Counted from the stretch's first letter, positions 1 through 7,740 are shown. The stretch is 8,678 nt of DNA from Pedosphaera sp. (GCA_028293465.1 JAQGOT010000584.1:1-8678); one strand, 5' to 3'. Numbers and translations are program-made. The notes: a model not told the origin generated them from the sequence alone.

Positions 1-33
1 CAACCCTAACCGACTCCTCAATCCTTATAAAGC

Positions 34-66
34 GGCCTCCGCCTTATGGTAGGAGGCCTTTTTATT
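34..66 (+). terminator. Rho-independent terminator of an upstream gene
   Basis: A perfect 7-bp stem GGCCTCC (34-40) / GGAGGCC (52-58) encloses an 11-base loop and is followed at once by TTTTTATT (59-66). This is the classic form of an intrinsic terminator for transcription running left to right. It should end a gene lying before the window and insulate the HemW-like gene starting 33 bases further on. On the other strand the run after the stem is interrupted (GCTTTATAAG), so it is probably one-directional. The first 33 bases show no recognisable coding content. Confidence 0.8.
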
Positions 67-93
67 GCCACCCCAGGCCCCGTCGGTTAGCTT
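65..93 (+). promoter_or_regulatory. Candidate promoter of the HemW-like gene
   Basis: TTGCCA (65-70, five of six matches to the -35 consensus), a 17-base spacer and TAGCTT (88-93, keeping the important TA...T of the -10 consensus) lie between the upstream terminator and the ATG at 99. Only five bases separate the -10 from the ATG and no Shine-Dalgarno sequence is visible. If the promoter is real, the transcript would begin at or very near the start codon. The -10 is weak and overlaps the gene start closely, so this is tentative. Confidence 0.25.
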
Positions 94-98
94 GAATC

Positions 99-1304
99 AT
101 GTCTGATATGTCAGTTGCGCCGGTTACGAGCTTGTATGTGCATGTGCCGTTCTGCGCTCACAAATGCTCCTACTGCGCCTTTTATTCCGAGGCTTCCAGC
201 GGTGAATTGATCCAGCGCTATGTTCAGGCGGTAATTCGCGAATTGGAACTGGTGGCCTCTGATTTGAAGCCGCGCACGATCTTTTTTGGGGGCGGCACGC
301 CCTCCTTGCTCAACCTGCGTCAATGGACCCAAATTCTGGAAACCATGCAGCGCCTCAATCTCACCGGGGCCGCGGAATGGACTGTCGAATGCAATCCCGC
401 CACGGTGTCGCTGGATAAGGCCCGGTTGTTGCGCTCCTACGGCGTCAACCGTATCTCAATGGGCGTCCAATCCCTCGATGAGGCTCTCTTGGACCGGTTG
501 GGGCGGATCCACTCCCGCGAGATGGTGTTTAAGTCGTTCGACACGCTCCGCGCCGCCGGCTTTGATAATATCAACGTTGATCTCATGTTCGCGATTCCCG
601 GGCAGACGATGGAGATCTGGCGAAAGACGCTGGACGAAGCCCTGGCCTTGGGCAGTGAGCATCTCTCCAGCTATGAGGTGATTTACGAAGAGGATACCGC
701 GTTGTACGCGCAGTTGAAGGCCGGCGAGTTTGACGTGAACGAGGACCTGGCTTGCGACATGTATGACGAACTGGTCACCCGGGCTGAGGCTGGAGGTTTT
801 CGACAGTATGAAATCGCCAACTTTGCCCGTTCCCGGCCCCTGACCCAAGGGACAGTCGCTGTCAATGGAAGCGCCGAGGTGGAGATGGCGGGGGTTCCGG
901 ACTACGCCTGCCAACACAATATCAATTACTGGCGGGGAGGTTATTTTCATGGCCTGGGTCCGAGCGCGGCAGGTTTTGTCGCCGGTGTCAGGACCAAGAA
1001 CTGGTCCAATACCCAGCTTTATTGCGACCAGTTGGAGAAGGGGAAGCGGGCCATCGAATCCCGGGATGAATTGGCGCCGCTGGCGCGGGCGGGGGAAATC
1101 GCGGCGTTCGGCCTGCGCATGAACACCGGGTGGCCGTTCGAGCAATTCCGGCGGGTCACCGGCTGGGATTTGCGTCGCGAATGGTCCACGGAAATGGATA
1201 AGTTGATTCAGCAGGGATGGGGCCAGGTTGATCAAGAGCGGTTCCAGCTTACGCCGGCGGGACTTCGCTTCGCTGATTCCGCAGCGGAACTTTTTCTGCG
1301 TTGA
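99..1304 (+). CDS. hemW: HemW-like radical SAM protein (heme chaperone, coproporphyrinogen III oxidase-like family)
   Basis: A 401-residue cytoplasmic radical SAM protein. Residues 13-30 hold the 4Fe-4S/SAM signature, C19-x3-C23-x2-C26 followed by A-F, without the extra fourth cysteine of true HemN oxidases; this points to HemW, which handles or inserts heme rather than oxidising coproporphyrinogen. GGGTPS (64-69) is the SAM-binding glycine motif, VECNP (96-100) and MGVQSLD (121-127) are further family blocks, and YEIANFAR (237-244) and CQHNINYWRG (271-280) belong to the HemW C-terminal half. The usual gap between those last two blocks is only a few residues, whereas here about 25 extra residues (245-269) intervene. 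ATG 99 is used; a second ATG lies three codons later. No Shine-Dalgarno is visible. The M42 peptidase gene follows after 12 bases, so the two probably share a transcript. Family assignment is firm; HemW rather than another HemN-like paralogue is inferred. Confidence 0.9.
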   Translation: MSDMSVAPVTSLYVHVPFCAHKCSYCAFYSEASSGELIQRYVQAVIRELELVASDLKPRTIFFGGGTPSLLNLRQWTQILETMQRLNLTGAAEWTVECNPATVSLDKARLLRSYGVNRISMGVQSLDEALLDRLGRIHSREMVFKSFDTLRAAGFDNINVDLMFAIPGQTMEIWRKTLDEALALGSEHLSSYEVIYEEDTALYAQLKAGEFDVNEDLACDMYDELVTRAEAGGFRQYEIANFARSRPLTQGTVAVNGSAEVEMAGVPDYACQHNINYWRGGYFHGLGPSAAGFVAGVRTKNWSNTQLYCDQLEKGKRAIESRDELAPLARAGEIAAFGLRMNTGWPFEQFRRVTGWDLRREWSTEMDKLIQQGWGQVDQERFQLTPAGLRFADSAAELFLR

Positions 1305-1316
1305 CCTCCGCCAATC

Positions 1317-2408
1317 ATGAAACGAGATGCGCGACTTTTTTGTCAGATTGCCGGGCGGTTGATGCGCTGTCCGGCCGCCCCGTATCATGAAGCGGCCGTG
1401 CGCGCGGAGGTTGAGAAAATCTGTGCGGAAGAGGGCCTGGGTTTCAAACGTGACACCTTCGGCAACGTGCTGGTCCGATTGCAGACCGCGCCCAAGCAGC
1501 GGGCGTTCGTGCTGGCCGCGCACCTGGATCACCCGGCGTTTGAAATCGTCCGTCCGCTGTCCAAGCAGCGTTGGCTGGCGCAGTTTCTCGGCGGTGTGCC
1601 GGACAATTATTTCAAGAAAGGCGTGCCCATCCGGCTCATGCCGGGTGCGGTTCCGGCCAGGCTGGGCAGGAGGATTGGTGGCAAAAAGCAGTTTGAACTC
1701 CACGCTCGCCAAACACCCGGGGTGCCGCCCGAATTTGCCGTGTGGGAGTTGGAGGATTTTGCCGTGCGGCAGAACCAGATTCATGGGCGTGCGTGTGATG
1801 ATCTGGGAGGCGTGGCGGCGATCCTGGCGGTACTGGTCGATTTAAAACGCCAGCGCGCCCGCGTGAATGTCATCGGGGTGATTTCCCGCGCTGAGGAGGT
1901 TGGCTTTCAAGGCGCGTTGGCGGTGGCGGCGTCGCGGCAGTTGCCGAAAAACTCGCTGGTGGTTTCGCTCGAAACCAGTCGTGAATTGCCCCCGGTCAAG
2001 ATGGGGCAGGGGGTTATCATCCGGGTCGGGGATCGGGCCTCCATCTTCGATTCCGCGGCGACCCGGTTTTTGACGGAAGTGGCGACCGATTTGCAGCAGC
2101 GCCGGAAGACCTTTCAATTTCAGCGCGCCTTGATGTCGGGCGGAACCTGTGAGGCCACCGCCTACCAGGAATTTGGTTTTCAAACCGGCGCGGTGTGTGT
2201 GGCGCTGGGCAATTATCATAATTGCGGCGAGCGCAACCAGATCGCCGCCGAGTATATCGCGGTGGAAGACGGGAGCGGCATGGTTGAACTGCTCGTGGCG
2301 GCGGCGCGAAAGCTGGCGGTTTACCCGAAATTAACGGGCCGGTTGCCCAAGCGCCTGCAAAAGCTGCTGCGCGAGGGCCGGAAAAAGTTGCGTCCCAAAT
2401 CCCGCTGA
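1317..2408 (+). CDS. M42-type metallo-aminopeptidase
   Basis: A 363-residue cytosolic peptidase of the M42 (glutamyl aminopeptidase/"endoglucanase M") family, which uses two divalent metal ions to remove N-terminal residues from peptides. The metal and catalytic residues can be read in order: H69 in AAHLDHP with D71, bridging D161 in ACDDLGG, the Glu pair E193-E194 in RAEEVGFQGA, an acidic ligand probably E219 in VSLETSRE, and H301 in GNYHNCGERN. Residues about 80-155 between the first two motifs match the inserted second domain of M42 enzymes. The C-terminal 25 residues are very basic and probably a tail. There is no signal peptide. The start follows the HemW-like stop by 12 bases, implying co-transcription, though no Shine-Dalgarno is visible. 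The third ligand appears as Glu where many M42 enzymes have Asp, so a related M20 or M28 subgroup is not excluded. Substrate unknown. Confidence 0.88.
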   Translation: MKRDARLFCQIAGRLMRCPAAPYHEAAVRAEVEKICAEEGLGFKRDTFGNVLVRLQTAPKQRAFVLAAHLDHPAFEIVRPLSKQRWLAQFLGGVPDNYFKKGVPIRLMPGAVPARLGRRIGGKKQFELHARQTPGVPPEFAVWELEDFAVRQNQIHGRACDDLGGVAAILAVLVDLKRQRARVNVIGVISRAEEVGFQGALAVAASRQLPKNSLVVSLETSRELPPVKMGQGVIIRVGDRASIFDSAATRFLTEVATDLQQRRKTFQFQRALMSGGTCEATAYQEFGFQTGAVCVALGNYHNCGERNQIAAEYIAVEDGSGMVELLVAAARKLAVYPKLTGRLPKRLQKLLREGRKKLRPKSR

Positions 2409-2430
2409 AGGTCGAGGGCCGTTCCGGCCG

Positions 2431-5400
2431 CTACTTTAGTCCCGTCAGGTATTCGACGAGGTTTCGGAGGTCCGTTTTCGAGAGCATCTTTGCCAAGCCC
2501 TCGGGCATGGCGGACAACCCGCGTTGCCGCGTCTGGATCTGGTCCTTGGCAACCGTGGCCGGGCCGTCATCGGGTGAAATCAGCAGCAACTCCTTGTCAT
2601 CCTCGCGCTTGACCAAGCCGGCGAGGCTGTTGCCGTTTTTCAAGGTCAGCGTCACGTTTTCAAAGCCGGGGGCGAGCTGCTTGTTGGGGAGCAAAATGGA
2701 TTCCAGCAGGTACTCGCGCGTCTGGCGTTTGCCGATCCCCGCGAGATCCGGTCCCACGACGCCACCTTTGCCGGCGATGGCGTGGCAGCGCAGGCATTCG
2801 ACGCCGGCGCGTTCGGTGAAGACTTTTTTGCCTTCCTCGGCATCGCCGCCGACCAGCGCTTCGCGGTAACCTTTCAGCTCATCATCCGCAGGGAGGGTGT
2901 CGGCATATTTCCTGAGCGCGGCCATGACGCCGGAATCGGTTCGCTTGGCCGCAGCCTCAAGCAGGTCAAGCTGCAGCTCTGGTTGCAACCGGGCGGCGGC
3001 CAACTGCTCCAACCAGTGCTCGATCACCCGGTCTGCCTTCGGATTTTTTAACTCCCCAAGCGTGGTCAGCGCGGTTTGGCTCATGCGAAGATCGATCTCG
3101 GTCGCCAAAAACTTTTCGAGCAGCGCGGGCGCGTTGGGTGGTTCGAGGCTCGTGATCAGTTTGATGCCCTCGCGGCGGATGGACGGGTTGGTGTCCGCGA
3201 GCGCCAATTCCTCGGCGGTCGCAAACCGTCCGGCTTTCAAATCAGCCAAGGCCTGAAGGGCTGCGACCCGGACACCTGAAGACCTCTCGCTCCGCTGGAA
3301 GAGATCAAGCAACGGAGGGGCCGATTCGCCCAAGTCTAACCGTCCCGCACATTTGATGGCGACAATGAGCACTTGCTCGTCCGTGGAATGAAGGAGACCG
3401 GCCAGATGTGGTTGCACGGCGGTTTGGGCGACGGCGATATTGCGCGGAGGTAAGGGACGCCAGAGCCCCATGAGCCGGTCGATGGGGGCGGGTTTGGCCC
3501 AATCCGACAATGCCTCCAAAGCGGCGATGCGCATTGCCGGCGGAGAATCGGCCCGGCTCGCGAAATCGGCGACGACCTTGGCATTGGCTGCCTGGCCGAG
3601 GCGAAAGTTGGCATTGATGGCGCGAAGGAGGAGCTGTTCGTAAGCCAGGGTGTGCCGCCAGCCAGTTTCTGAATGAATTGATTTTCCGACCTTGGCGTCG
3701 GCGGCCCATTGCTGCTGGATGATTTCCGGTTGCCAGAGCGCGGCGTGCCGGGGTTTCAGCATGGCGGCGAGTTCCGGCAGCGCGTCATTGATGGGCACGT
3801 CGTTGATGGCCCGCGCGGCCGCCACAACCAGGCTCGGTTTCGCGTCGTGGAGGAACCGGGCGATCTGGGGGCTTTCCAAGCGTCGCAAACACAGCAACGC
3901 AGCGTGGCGAATGGCGGAAGAATCATCCTTGGTCGCCAACTCGATCGCGGCCTGGTCTCCGATGCCGAGCAGTGCCATCATTCCTGCGTGTCGGAGGTAC
4001 GCGTCCTGGTCGTTGTTGTTGCGCAGCATTTCGAGAATGGGTCCGATCGCCTTCTTGTTTTTCAACTGGCCCAGGGCGGTGGCGGCGAAGAAGCGCGGTC
4101 GGGGCAGCGAGTAGAGCGCGGATTGGGCGGCGGCCAGCGGTCGGTGATCATCGGGCAAATGGGGGCCGCTCAATAGATAGACAAGCTCGTCGAACGCCGG
4201 CGCATACCGGCCCGCACCCAAAACCTTCGCAGCTTGAGCCCGGACTTCGCCGTCCGAATCTGAAAGCAGCGGGATCAACGGCGCGAAAGCGGTTGGCAGT
4301 TTACGTCCGACCTGACCGAGTCCCCAAATCGCGTGCAGCCGGGCTAATTGATTTTGATGATCCTGCGCAACCTTGGTCAGCATGGGAATGGCCCCGGACC
4401 CCATCTCAGCCATCGCGTATTGCGCCTCAAGCCGCACGCGCATGTCCGAATGGGCCAGCAATGAAACCAATTCCACGAGGGACTTTTTCTCCATGCCTTC
4501 GCCCAGCAGCTTTTTTACCTCGGCGAGAACGGGGTTGTTGGTTTGGGTTGGATCATAAAGCCGATACAGGCGGCCTTTGTTCGGCATCTGCCAGCCCTCC
4601 ACCCAATCGGAGATATAAACGCAACTGTCGGGCCCGAAATCGACGTCGGTCGGCCAAAGGTTCCATAGAAACTTTTCATTATCAATGGTCTCGTACGAAG
4701 CGCCCTTGGGTTGCACGGCGAAGGACCGCACGCCGCCGGGAAAATCGCAGACGAGGAAATGGTTTAAATATTTGTCCGGCAGGCCCGTGCCCGGATAGAA
4801 AGTCAGGCCGGAGGGTCCCTGGGAGACATACCCGGACCAGGGCAGCGCATCGTCGATGTTCCCCAGCCAGACCCTTTCCTTGTTCCACGGGCCGAAGCCG
4901 CTCATGTGCTGATAGGAGCAACGCCAGCCGTAGTCCGCGCCTTCCACGACGTAAATGACCCGGGAACGGTCCTCGCCGGCGGTGTCGTTGTCGTCGGTGA
5001 ACAGATTGCCATATTGATCGAAGGCCAATTCCTGCGGGTTGCGCAAGCCGATGCAGACCACTTCCAACTCGGAGCCGTCGGGATTACAGCGAAGCACGCC
5101 ACCGGTGTCGGGATAATTGAGGTGTTTGCCTTCCTTGGTTTTGAACACGAACCCGCGGTCACCGCTGCTCATGTAGAGTTTCCCATCCGGCCCGAGTCGA
5201 AAGCCGTGCAGATCATGGCCGGTGACCCCGATATGGATGCCAAACCCGGATTGCAACTTTTCGCGCGACTCCGCCTTGCCGGAATTGTCCGGCCCGGTAA
5301 AATGCCACAAATCGGGAATGCAGCCGGCCCAAATGTTGCCTCTGCGCGCGAGGATTCCGGCGGCCACCCCGGAGGGAACCTGGTTGAAGTCTGCGGCGAA

Positions 5401-5853
5401 GATGGCCGAGGTATCCGCGTGACCGGTGCCGGCACGGTCTTCCACCAAACGGATAAGTTCGGAGTCGCGAGTCAGGATATCCTCGTTTGTGGCGAACGTC
5501 TTCGTCAGAAACGCGCTGCGATCCGCCACCGTGCGGAACGATAAATCATCCAGCAGCCAGGGCGGATTCTGGGTGATGTCGAAAATGGAGATGCCGTAGC
5601 GATGGGTTTCGGCAATGAAGAATCGACCATGTTCATCGATGCTGAAGCTGACCGGATTTTGGAGCATCGGTTCCGCGGCGAAAAGATCGATTTTAAGATC
5701 GGGGGCGACCTGGAATTTTTTCATGCCCAACTCGGCCTGAGTGGGCGGGTTGTTGGTGGAATGTTGCGCCGATAAATTCAGAGCAAACGGAAGGAAGGTG
5801 AAGAGGCAAAGACACCGGACAAAAATTTTGCTAGGCACATCAAAACGATACAT
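2431..5853 (-). CDS. PVC-type secreted propeller/HEAT/heme-binding CxxCH protein
   Basis: A 1140-residue exported protein. Residues 1-29 form a Sec signal peptide (hydrophobic core about 10-27, cleavage probably after A29). Residues about 46-434 are a beta-propeller of the putative membrane-bound dehydrogenase type known from Pirellula/Verrucomicrobium, related to sugar/sorbosone dehydrogenases; landmarks are GLRNPQELAFD, FTDDNDTAGEDRSR and YGWR. About 455-990 is alpha-helical with HEAT-like units such as DMRVRLEAQYAMAEMG and DGEVRAQAAKVLG. About 1003-1140 is a cytochrome c-like domain with CLRCH at 1020-1024 (bases 2782-2796) and M1116 in SAMPEGL, a plausible axial ligand. The protein probably oxidises a periplasmic sugar-like substrate and passes electrons through the heme; the substrate is unknown. 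An in-frame TTG at 5889 would add 12 residues, but it coincides with a -35 box and lacks a ribosome binding site, so ATG 5853 is preferred. Stop is TAG. Confidence 0.9.
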   Translation of the reverse strand: MYRFDVPSKIFVRCLCLFTFLPFALNLSAQHSTNNPPTQAELGMKKFQVAPDLKIDLFAAEPMLQNPVSFSIDEHGRFFIAETHRYGISIFDITQNPPWLLDDLSFRTVADRSAFLTKTFATNEDILTRDSELIRLVEDRAGTGHADTSAIFAADFNQVPSGVAAGILARRGNIWAGCIPDLWHFTGPDNSGKAESREKLQSGFGIHIGVTGHDLHGFRLGPDGKLYMSSGDRGFVFKTKEGKHLNYPDTGGVLRCNPDGSELEVVCIGLRNPQELAFDQYGNLFTDDNDTAGEDRSRVIYVVEGADYGWRCSYQHMSGFGPWNKERVWLGNIDDALPWSGYVSQGPSGLTFYPGTGLPDKYLNHFLVCDFPGGVRSFAVQPKGASYETIDNEKFLWNLWPTDVDFGPDSCVYISDWVEGWQMPNKGRLYRLYDPTQTNNPVLAEVKKLLGEGMEKKSLVELVSLLAHSDMRVRLEAQYAMAEMGSGAIPMLTKVAQDHQNQLARLHAIWGLGQVGRKLPTAFAPLIPLLSDSDGEVRAQAAKVLGAGRYAPAFDELVYLLSGPHLPDDHRPLAAAQSALYSLPRPRFFAATALGQLKNKKAIGPILEMLRNNNDQDAYLRHAGMMALLGIGDQAAIELATKDDSSAIRHAALLCLRRLESPQIARFLHDAKPSLVVAAARAINDVPINDALPELAAMLKPRHAALWQPEIIQQQWAADAKVGKSIHSETGWRHTLAYEQLLLRAINANFRLGQAANAKVVADFASRADSPPAMRIAALEALSDWAKPAPIDRLMGLWRPLPPRNIAVAQTAVQPHLAGLLHSTDEQVLIVAIKCAGRLDLGESAPPLLDLFQRSERSSGVRVAALQALADLKAGRFATAEELALADTNPSIRREGIKLITSLEPPNAPALLEKFLATEIDLRMSQTALTTLGELKNPKADRVIEHWLEQLAAARLQPELQLDLLEAAAKRTDSGVMAALRKYADTLPADDELKGYREALVGGDAEEGKKVFTERAGVECLRCHAIAGKGGVVGPDLAGIGKRQTREYLLESILLPNKQLAPGFENVTLTLKNGNSLAGLVKREDDKELLLISPDDGPATVAKDQIQTRQRGLSAMPEGLAKMLSKTDLRNLVEYLTGLK

Positions 5854-5861
5854 CGTCGCGG

Positions 5862-5889
5862 AGTATAGTTGGTGTCCACGCAGTTTCAA
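5862..5889 (-). promoter_or_regulatory. Sigma-70-like promoter of the PVC cytochrome gene, near-leaderless
   Basis: Read on the minus strand, TTGAAA (5889-5884) is followed by a 16-base spacer and TATACT (5867-5862); both boxes match the housekeeping consensus at five of six positions. The -10 box ends only eight bases before the ATG at 5853, so initiation at the usual distance would give a leader of about zero to two bases. No Shine-Dalgarno precedes the ATG, as expected for a leaderless message. The promoter lies in the 130-base gap between this gene and the histidine kinase; I saw no strong terminator for the kinase in the remainder of that gap. Confidence 0.55.
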
Positions 5890-5983
5890 GGAGTCAAACC
5901 CGGATTGCCGGAAAGTTTTTGGAGAGCGGAGATGCTCAATACCGCTGGTGGCTTCCTGACGGTTCAGACTGAGTCGCCGCGTT

Positions 5984-7045
5984 TCAACTCTTCGAAGCCG
6001 GCACGCGCACGGTGACGGTGGTCAACTTTTCGGGCTGGGAGGTGATTTGAACCGTGCCGCCGTGGGCGGTTACAATCCATTGTGAGATGCTCAGACCGAG
6101 GCCGCATCCCTCGACTGCATTATTGTGCGACAGGTCGCCGCGGAAGAAACGATCGAACACGCGCGCCTGCGATTCGGGGGATATCCCCGGCCCGGTGTTG
6201 GCGATGCTGATTTCAGCTGACCCATCAACGCGGCGCAAGGCGATTGTGACATGCCCTTTGGGTTGATTGTATTTGATCGCGTTATCCGTAAGGTTCAACA
6301 GCAACTGGCGCAGGCGATGGCGGTCACCGGGAAGCGAAATCTCCTCACAGGCGGTCAGTTCCACGCGCACTTCGTGGGGTCGAGCAAGAATTTGAGCGTC
6401 GGCAAAACTGTCCCGCACCAACTCGTCCAGCCGGATGGGTTCACGCTTCAGGGCGATCTGCCCGGCATCGGCTTTCATCAACAGGGTCAACCCGTCCACG
6501 ATTTTCGTGAGGCGCTGGACTTCATCAAGCTGGCTGAGCAGGCGCTCCCGGCTGGCCGGATCAGTTTCATCGCGCAGGGTGGTTTCCAATTCACCGTGCA
6601 TGACGGTCAAGGGAGTTTTGAGTTCGTGGGACGCGTGCAAGGTGAATTCCCGGATGCGATTGAATGAGTTGTCCAGCCGCCCCGTCATGGCGTTGAACAC
6701 TTCCGTGAGTTGATCGAGTTCATCGCCATTGCCGGTGCGGGGCAGCCGTTCATGCAGGTTGCGCTCGTGGATGCCCGCCGCCGCCCGGGTCAGGGCGGTG
6801 ACGGGTGACATCGCCTTCCGCATGAGCCACCAACCGCCGGCCAGTCCAAGCAGCGTGGCAGGGACACCGCACCAAAACGCGATTTGTACCACGTCCTCCC
6901 ACTCGTCGTTCTCCTCCTTGCCGTGGGAGACTTTTGCCTTCGCCTGTTCCCGGGCGAACTCATAGAAAGACAGGCCCGTAATCAGCAGCACCGAAGCAAA
7001 CAGGATGCTGGCATACCACACCGTTAATCGTGCGCGAATGGTCAA
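5984..7045 (-). CDS. Sensor histidine kinase (CusS-like, HAMP-HisKA-HATPase)
   Basis: A 353-residue inner-membrane kinase that should phosphorylate the regulator encoded just upstream. Two membrane segments (about 11-30 and 53-77) flank a charged periplasmic loop of only some 20 residues, followed by HAMP (about 75-127), HisKA with phospho-acceptor H140 in ASHELKTPL, and a HATPase domain with N box NLTDNAIKYN (251-260), G1 box NTGPG (283-287), F box FDRFFRGD (297-304) and G2 box GCGLGLS (313-319). Asn replaces the usual Asp of the G1 box, as is common in the heavy-metal (CusS-type) subfamily. CusS proteins normally have a much larger periplasmic domain, so signal input here must differ. The start is TTG at 7045, overlapping the regulator's TGA as TTGA; AAAGGAA (7057-7051) gives a good ribosome binding site six bases away. 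No metal-transport gene is in view, so the signal is unknown. Confidence 0.92.
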   Translation of the reverse strand: MTIRARLTVWYASILFASVLLITGLSFYEFAREQAKAKVSHGKEENDEWEDVVQIAFWCGVPATLLGLAGGWWLMRKAMSPVTALTRAAAGIHERNLHERLPRTGNGDELDQLTEVFNAMTGRLDNSFNRIREFTLHASHELKTPLTVMHGELETTLRDETDPASRERLLSQLDEVQRLTKIVDGLTLLMKADAGQIALKREPIRLDELVRDSFADAQILARPHEVRVELTACEEISLPGDRHRLRQLLLNLTDNAIKYNQPKGHVTIALRRVDGSAEISIANTGPGISPESQARVFDRFFRGDLSHNNAVEGCGLGLSISQWIVTAHGGTVQITSQPEKLTTVTVRVPASKS

Positions 7046-7716
7046 GGCTGTTCCTTTAAAGTATAACCAACGCCGCGTACCGTGTGGAGCAGCTTCGGTT
7101 CAAAACCTTCGTCGATTTTCTCCCGCAAGCGCTTGATGTAAACATCCACAAGGTTGGTGCCGGGATCAAAATCGTAATCCCACACCTTTTCCAGGATGGC
7201 CATGCGACCGCAAATCCGCCCGGGGGAGCGCATCAGAAATTCCAGCAGCCGATATTCGCGCGTGGTCAACTCGAAGGTCGTCCCACCGCGCTGGGCCTGC
7301 CGCGTGGTGGTGTCCAGTGAGAGGTTGCCTACGCGCAAAATCACCGATTTGGGCTCGCCGCCACGACGTCCCAGCGACCGGACCCGCGCGATCAATTCGG
7401 CCAGCGCAAAGGGTTTGGCGAGGTAGTCATCCGCCCCGGCGTTCAACCCTTCCACCCGCTCGTTGACCTGGCCGCGGGCGGAGAGCAGTAAAACGGGAGT
7501 GTTGTTTTTCCGTTCGCGCAACTGGCGGAGAACGCTCAAGCCATCGCGACCGGGCAACATGATGTCCAGCACGATGGCGTCGAAGGCGGTTTGGGTGGCG
7601 AGGAGCAAGGCTTCCCCACCATCATGTGAGACATCCACCGCAAAGCTCTCCGATTGGAGGGCCTTCCGGATAAAGGAGGCGGTCTTCTTCTCGTCTTCAA
7701 CAACCAGCACGCGCAT
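7042..7716 (-). CDS. OmpR/PhoB-family response regulator (CusR-like)
   Basis: A 224-residue transcription factor activated by phosphorylation. The receiver domain (1-115) has the acidic pocket E7/D8 in VVEDE, phospho-acceptor D51 in LDIMLPGRDG, switch residue S79 and K101 in AKPF. The C-terminal winged helix (about 125-222) shows LTTREYRLLEFLMRSPG, the recognition-region sequence DPGTNLVDVYIKRLREK and the terminal hairpin HTVRGVGYTL, all typical of the CusR/CopR branch. An in-frame TTG lies one codon earlier (7719), but the ATG at 7716 gives the canonical MRVLVVEDE start. It sits 24 bases downstream of the small PepSY-like gene and overlaps the kinase by four bases (TTGA), so the three are probably one operon. 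Targets are not visible; the secreted PepSY-like gene at the head of the operon is a natural candidate by analogy with other systems. Confidence 0.93.
   Translation of the reverse strand: MRVLVVEDEKKTASFIRKALQSESFAVDVSHDGGEALLLATQTAFDAIVLDIMLPGRDGLSVLRQLRERKNNTPVLLLSARGQVNERVEGLNAGADDYLAKPFALAELIARVRSLGRRGGEPKSVILRVGNLSLDTTTRQAQRGGTTFELTTREYRLLEFLMRSPGRICGRMAILEKVWDYDFDPGTNLVDVYIKRLREKIDEGFEPKLLHTVRGVGYTLKEQP
7051..7057 (-). promoter_or_regulatory. Ribosome binding site fixing the TTG start of the kinase
   Basis: On the minus strand AAAGGAA lies inside the last codons of the response regulator. Its AGGA core is six bases before the TTG at 7045, and the start and the regulator's stop overlap as TTGA. 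This decides the unusual start codon and indicates translational coupling. It is the only strong Shine-Dalgarno seen in front of a gene in the window. Confidence 0.7.
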
Positions 7717-7740
7717 CAAATGAGCTTTCGTTATTTCTTT

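Noticed and set aside
456..1784. A 442-codon minus-strand open frame across the HemW-like and peptidase genes
   Set aside because: It lies antisense to two genes with clear family motifs, its translation is rich in Arg, Pro, Gln and His without recognisable domains, and it spans both genes and their gap. It is a shadow of GC-rich codon usage.
2417..2429. Inverted repeat GGCCG-TTC-CGGCC in the 22-base convergent gap as a bidirectional terminator
   Set aside because: The stem is only five base pairs with a three-base loop and there is no T-run on either strand. It may slow polymerase but cannot be called a terminator from sequence alone.
3972..4958. A 328-codon plus-strand open frame inside the PVC cytochrome gene
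   Set aside because: The translation is dominated by Arg, Pro and Ser and has no domain, while the opposite strand encodes a continuous propeller and HEAT repeats. It is an antisense shadow.
5890..5983. Terminator for the kinase operon in the gap before the PVC cytochrome gene
   Set aside because: Only a weak 5-bp pairing (AGCGG/CCGCT with a 12-base loop, minus strand) was found and no T-run follows it. Read-through from the kinase into the cytochrome gene is therefore possible.
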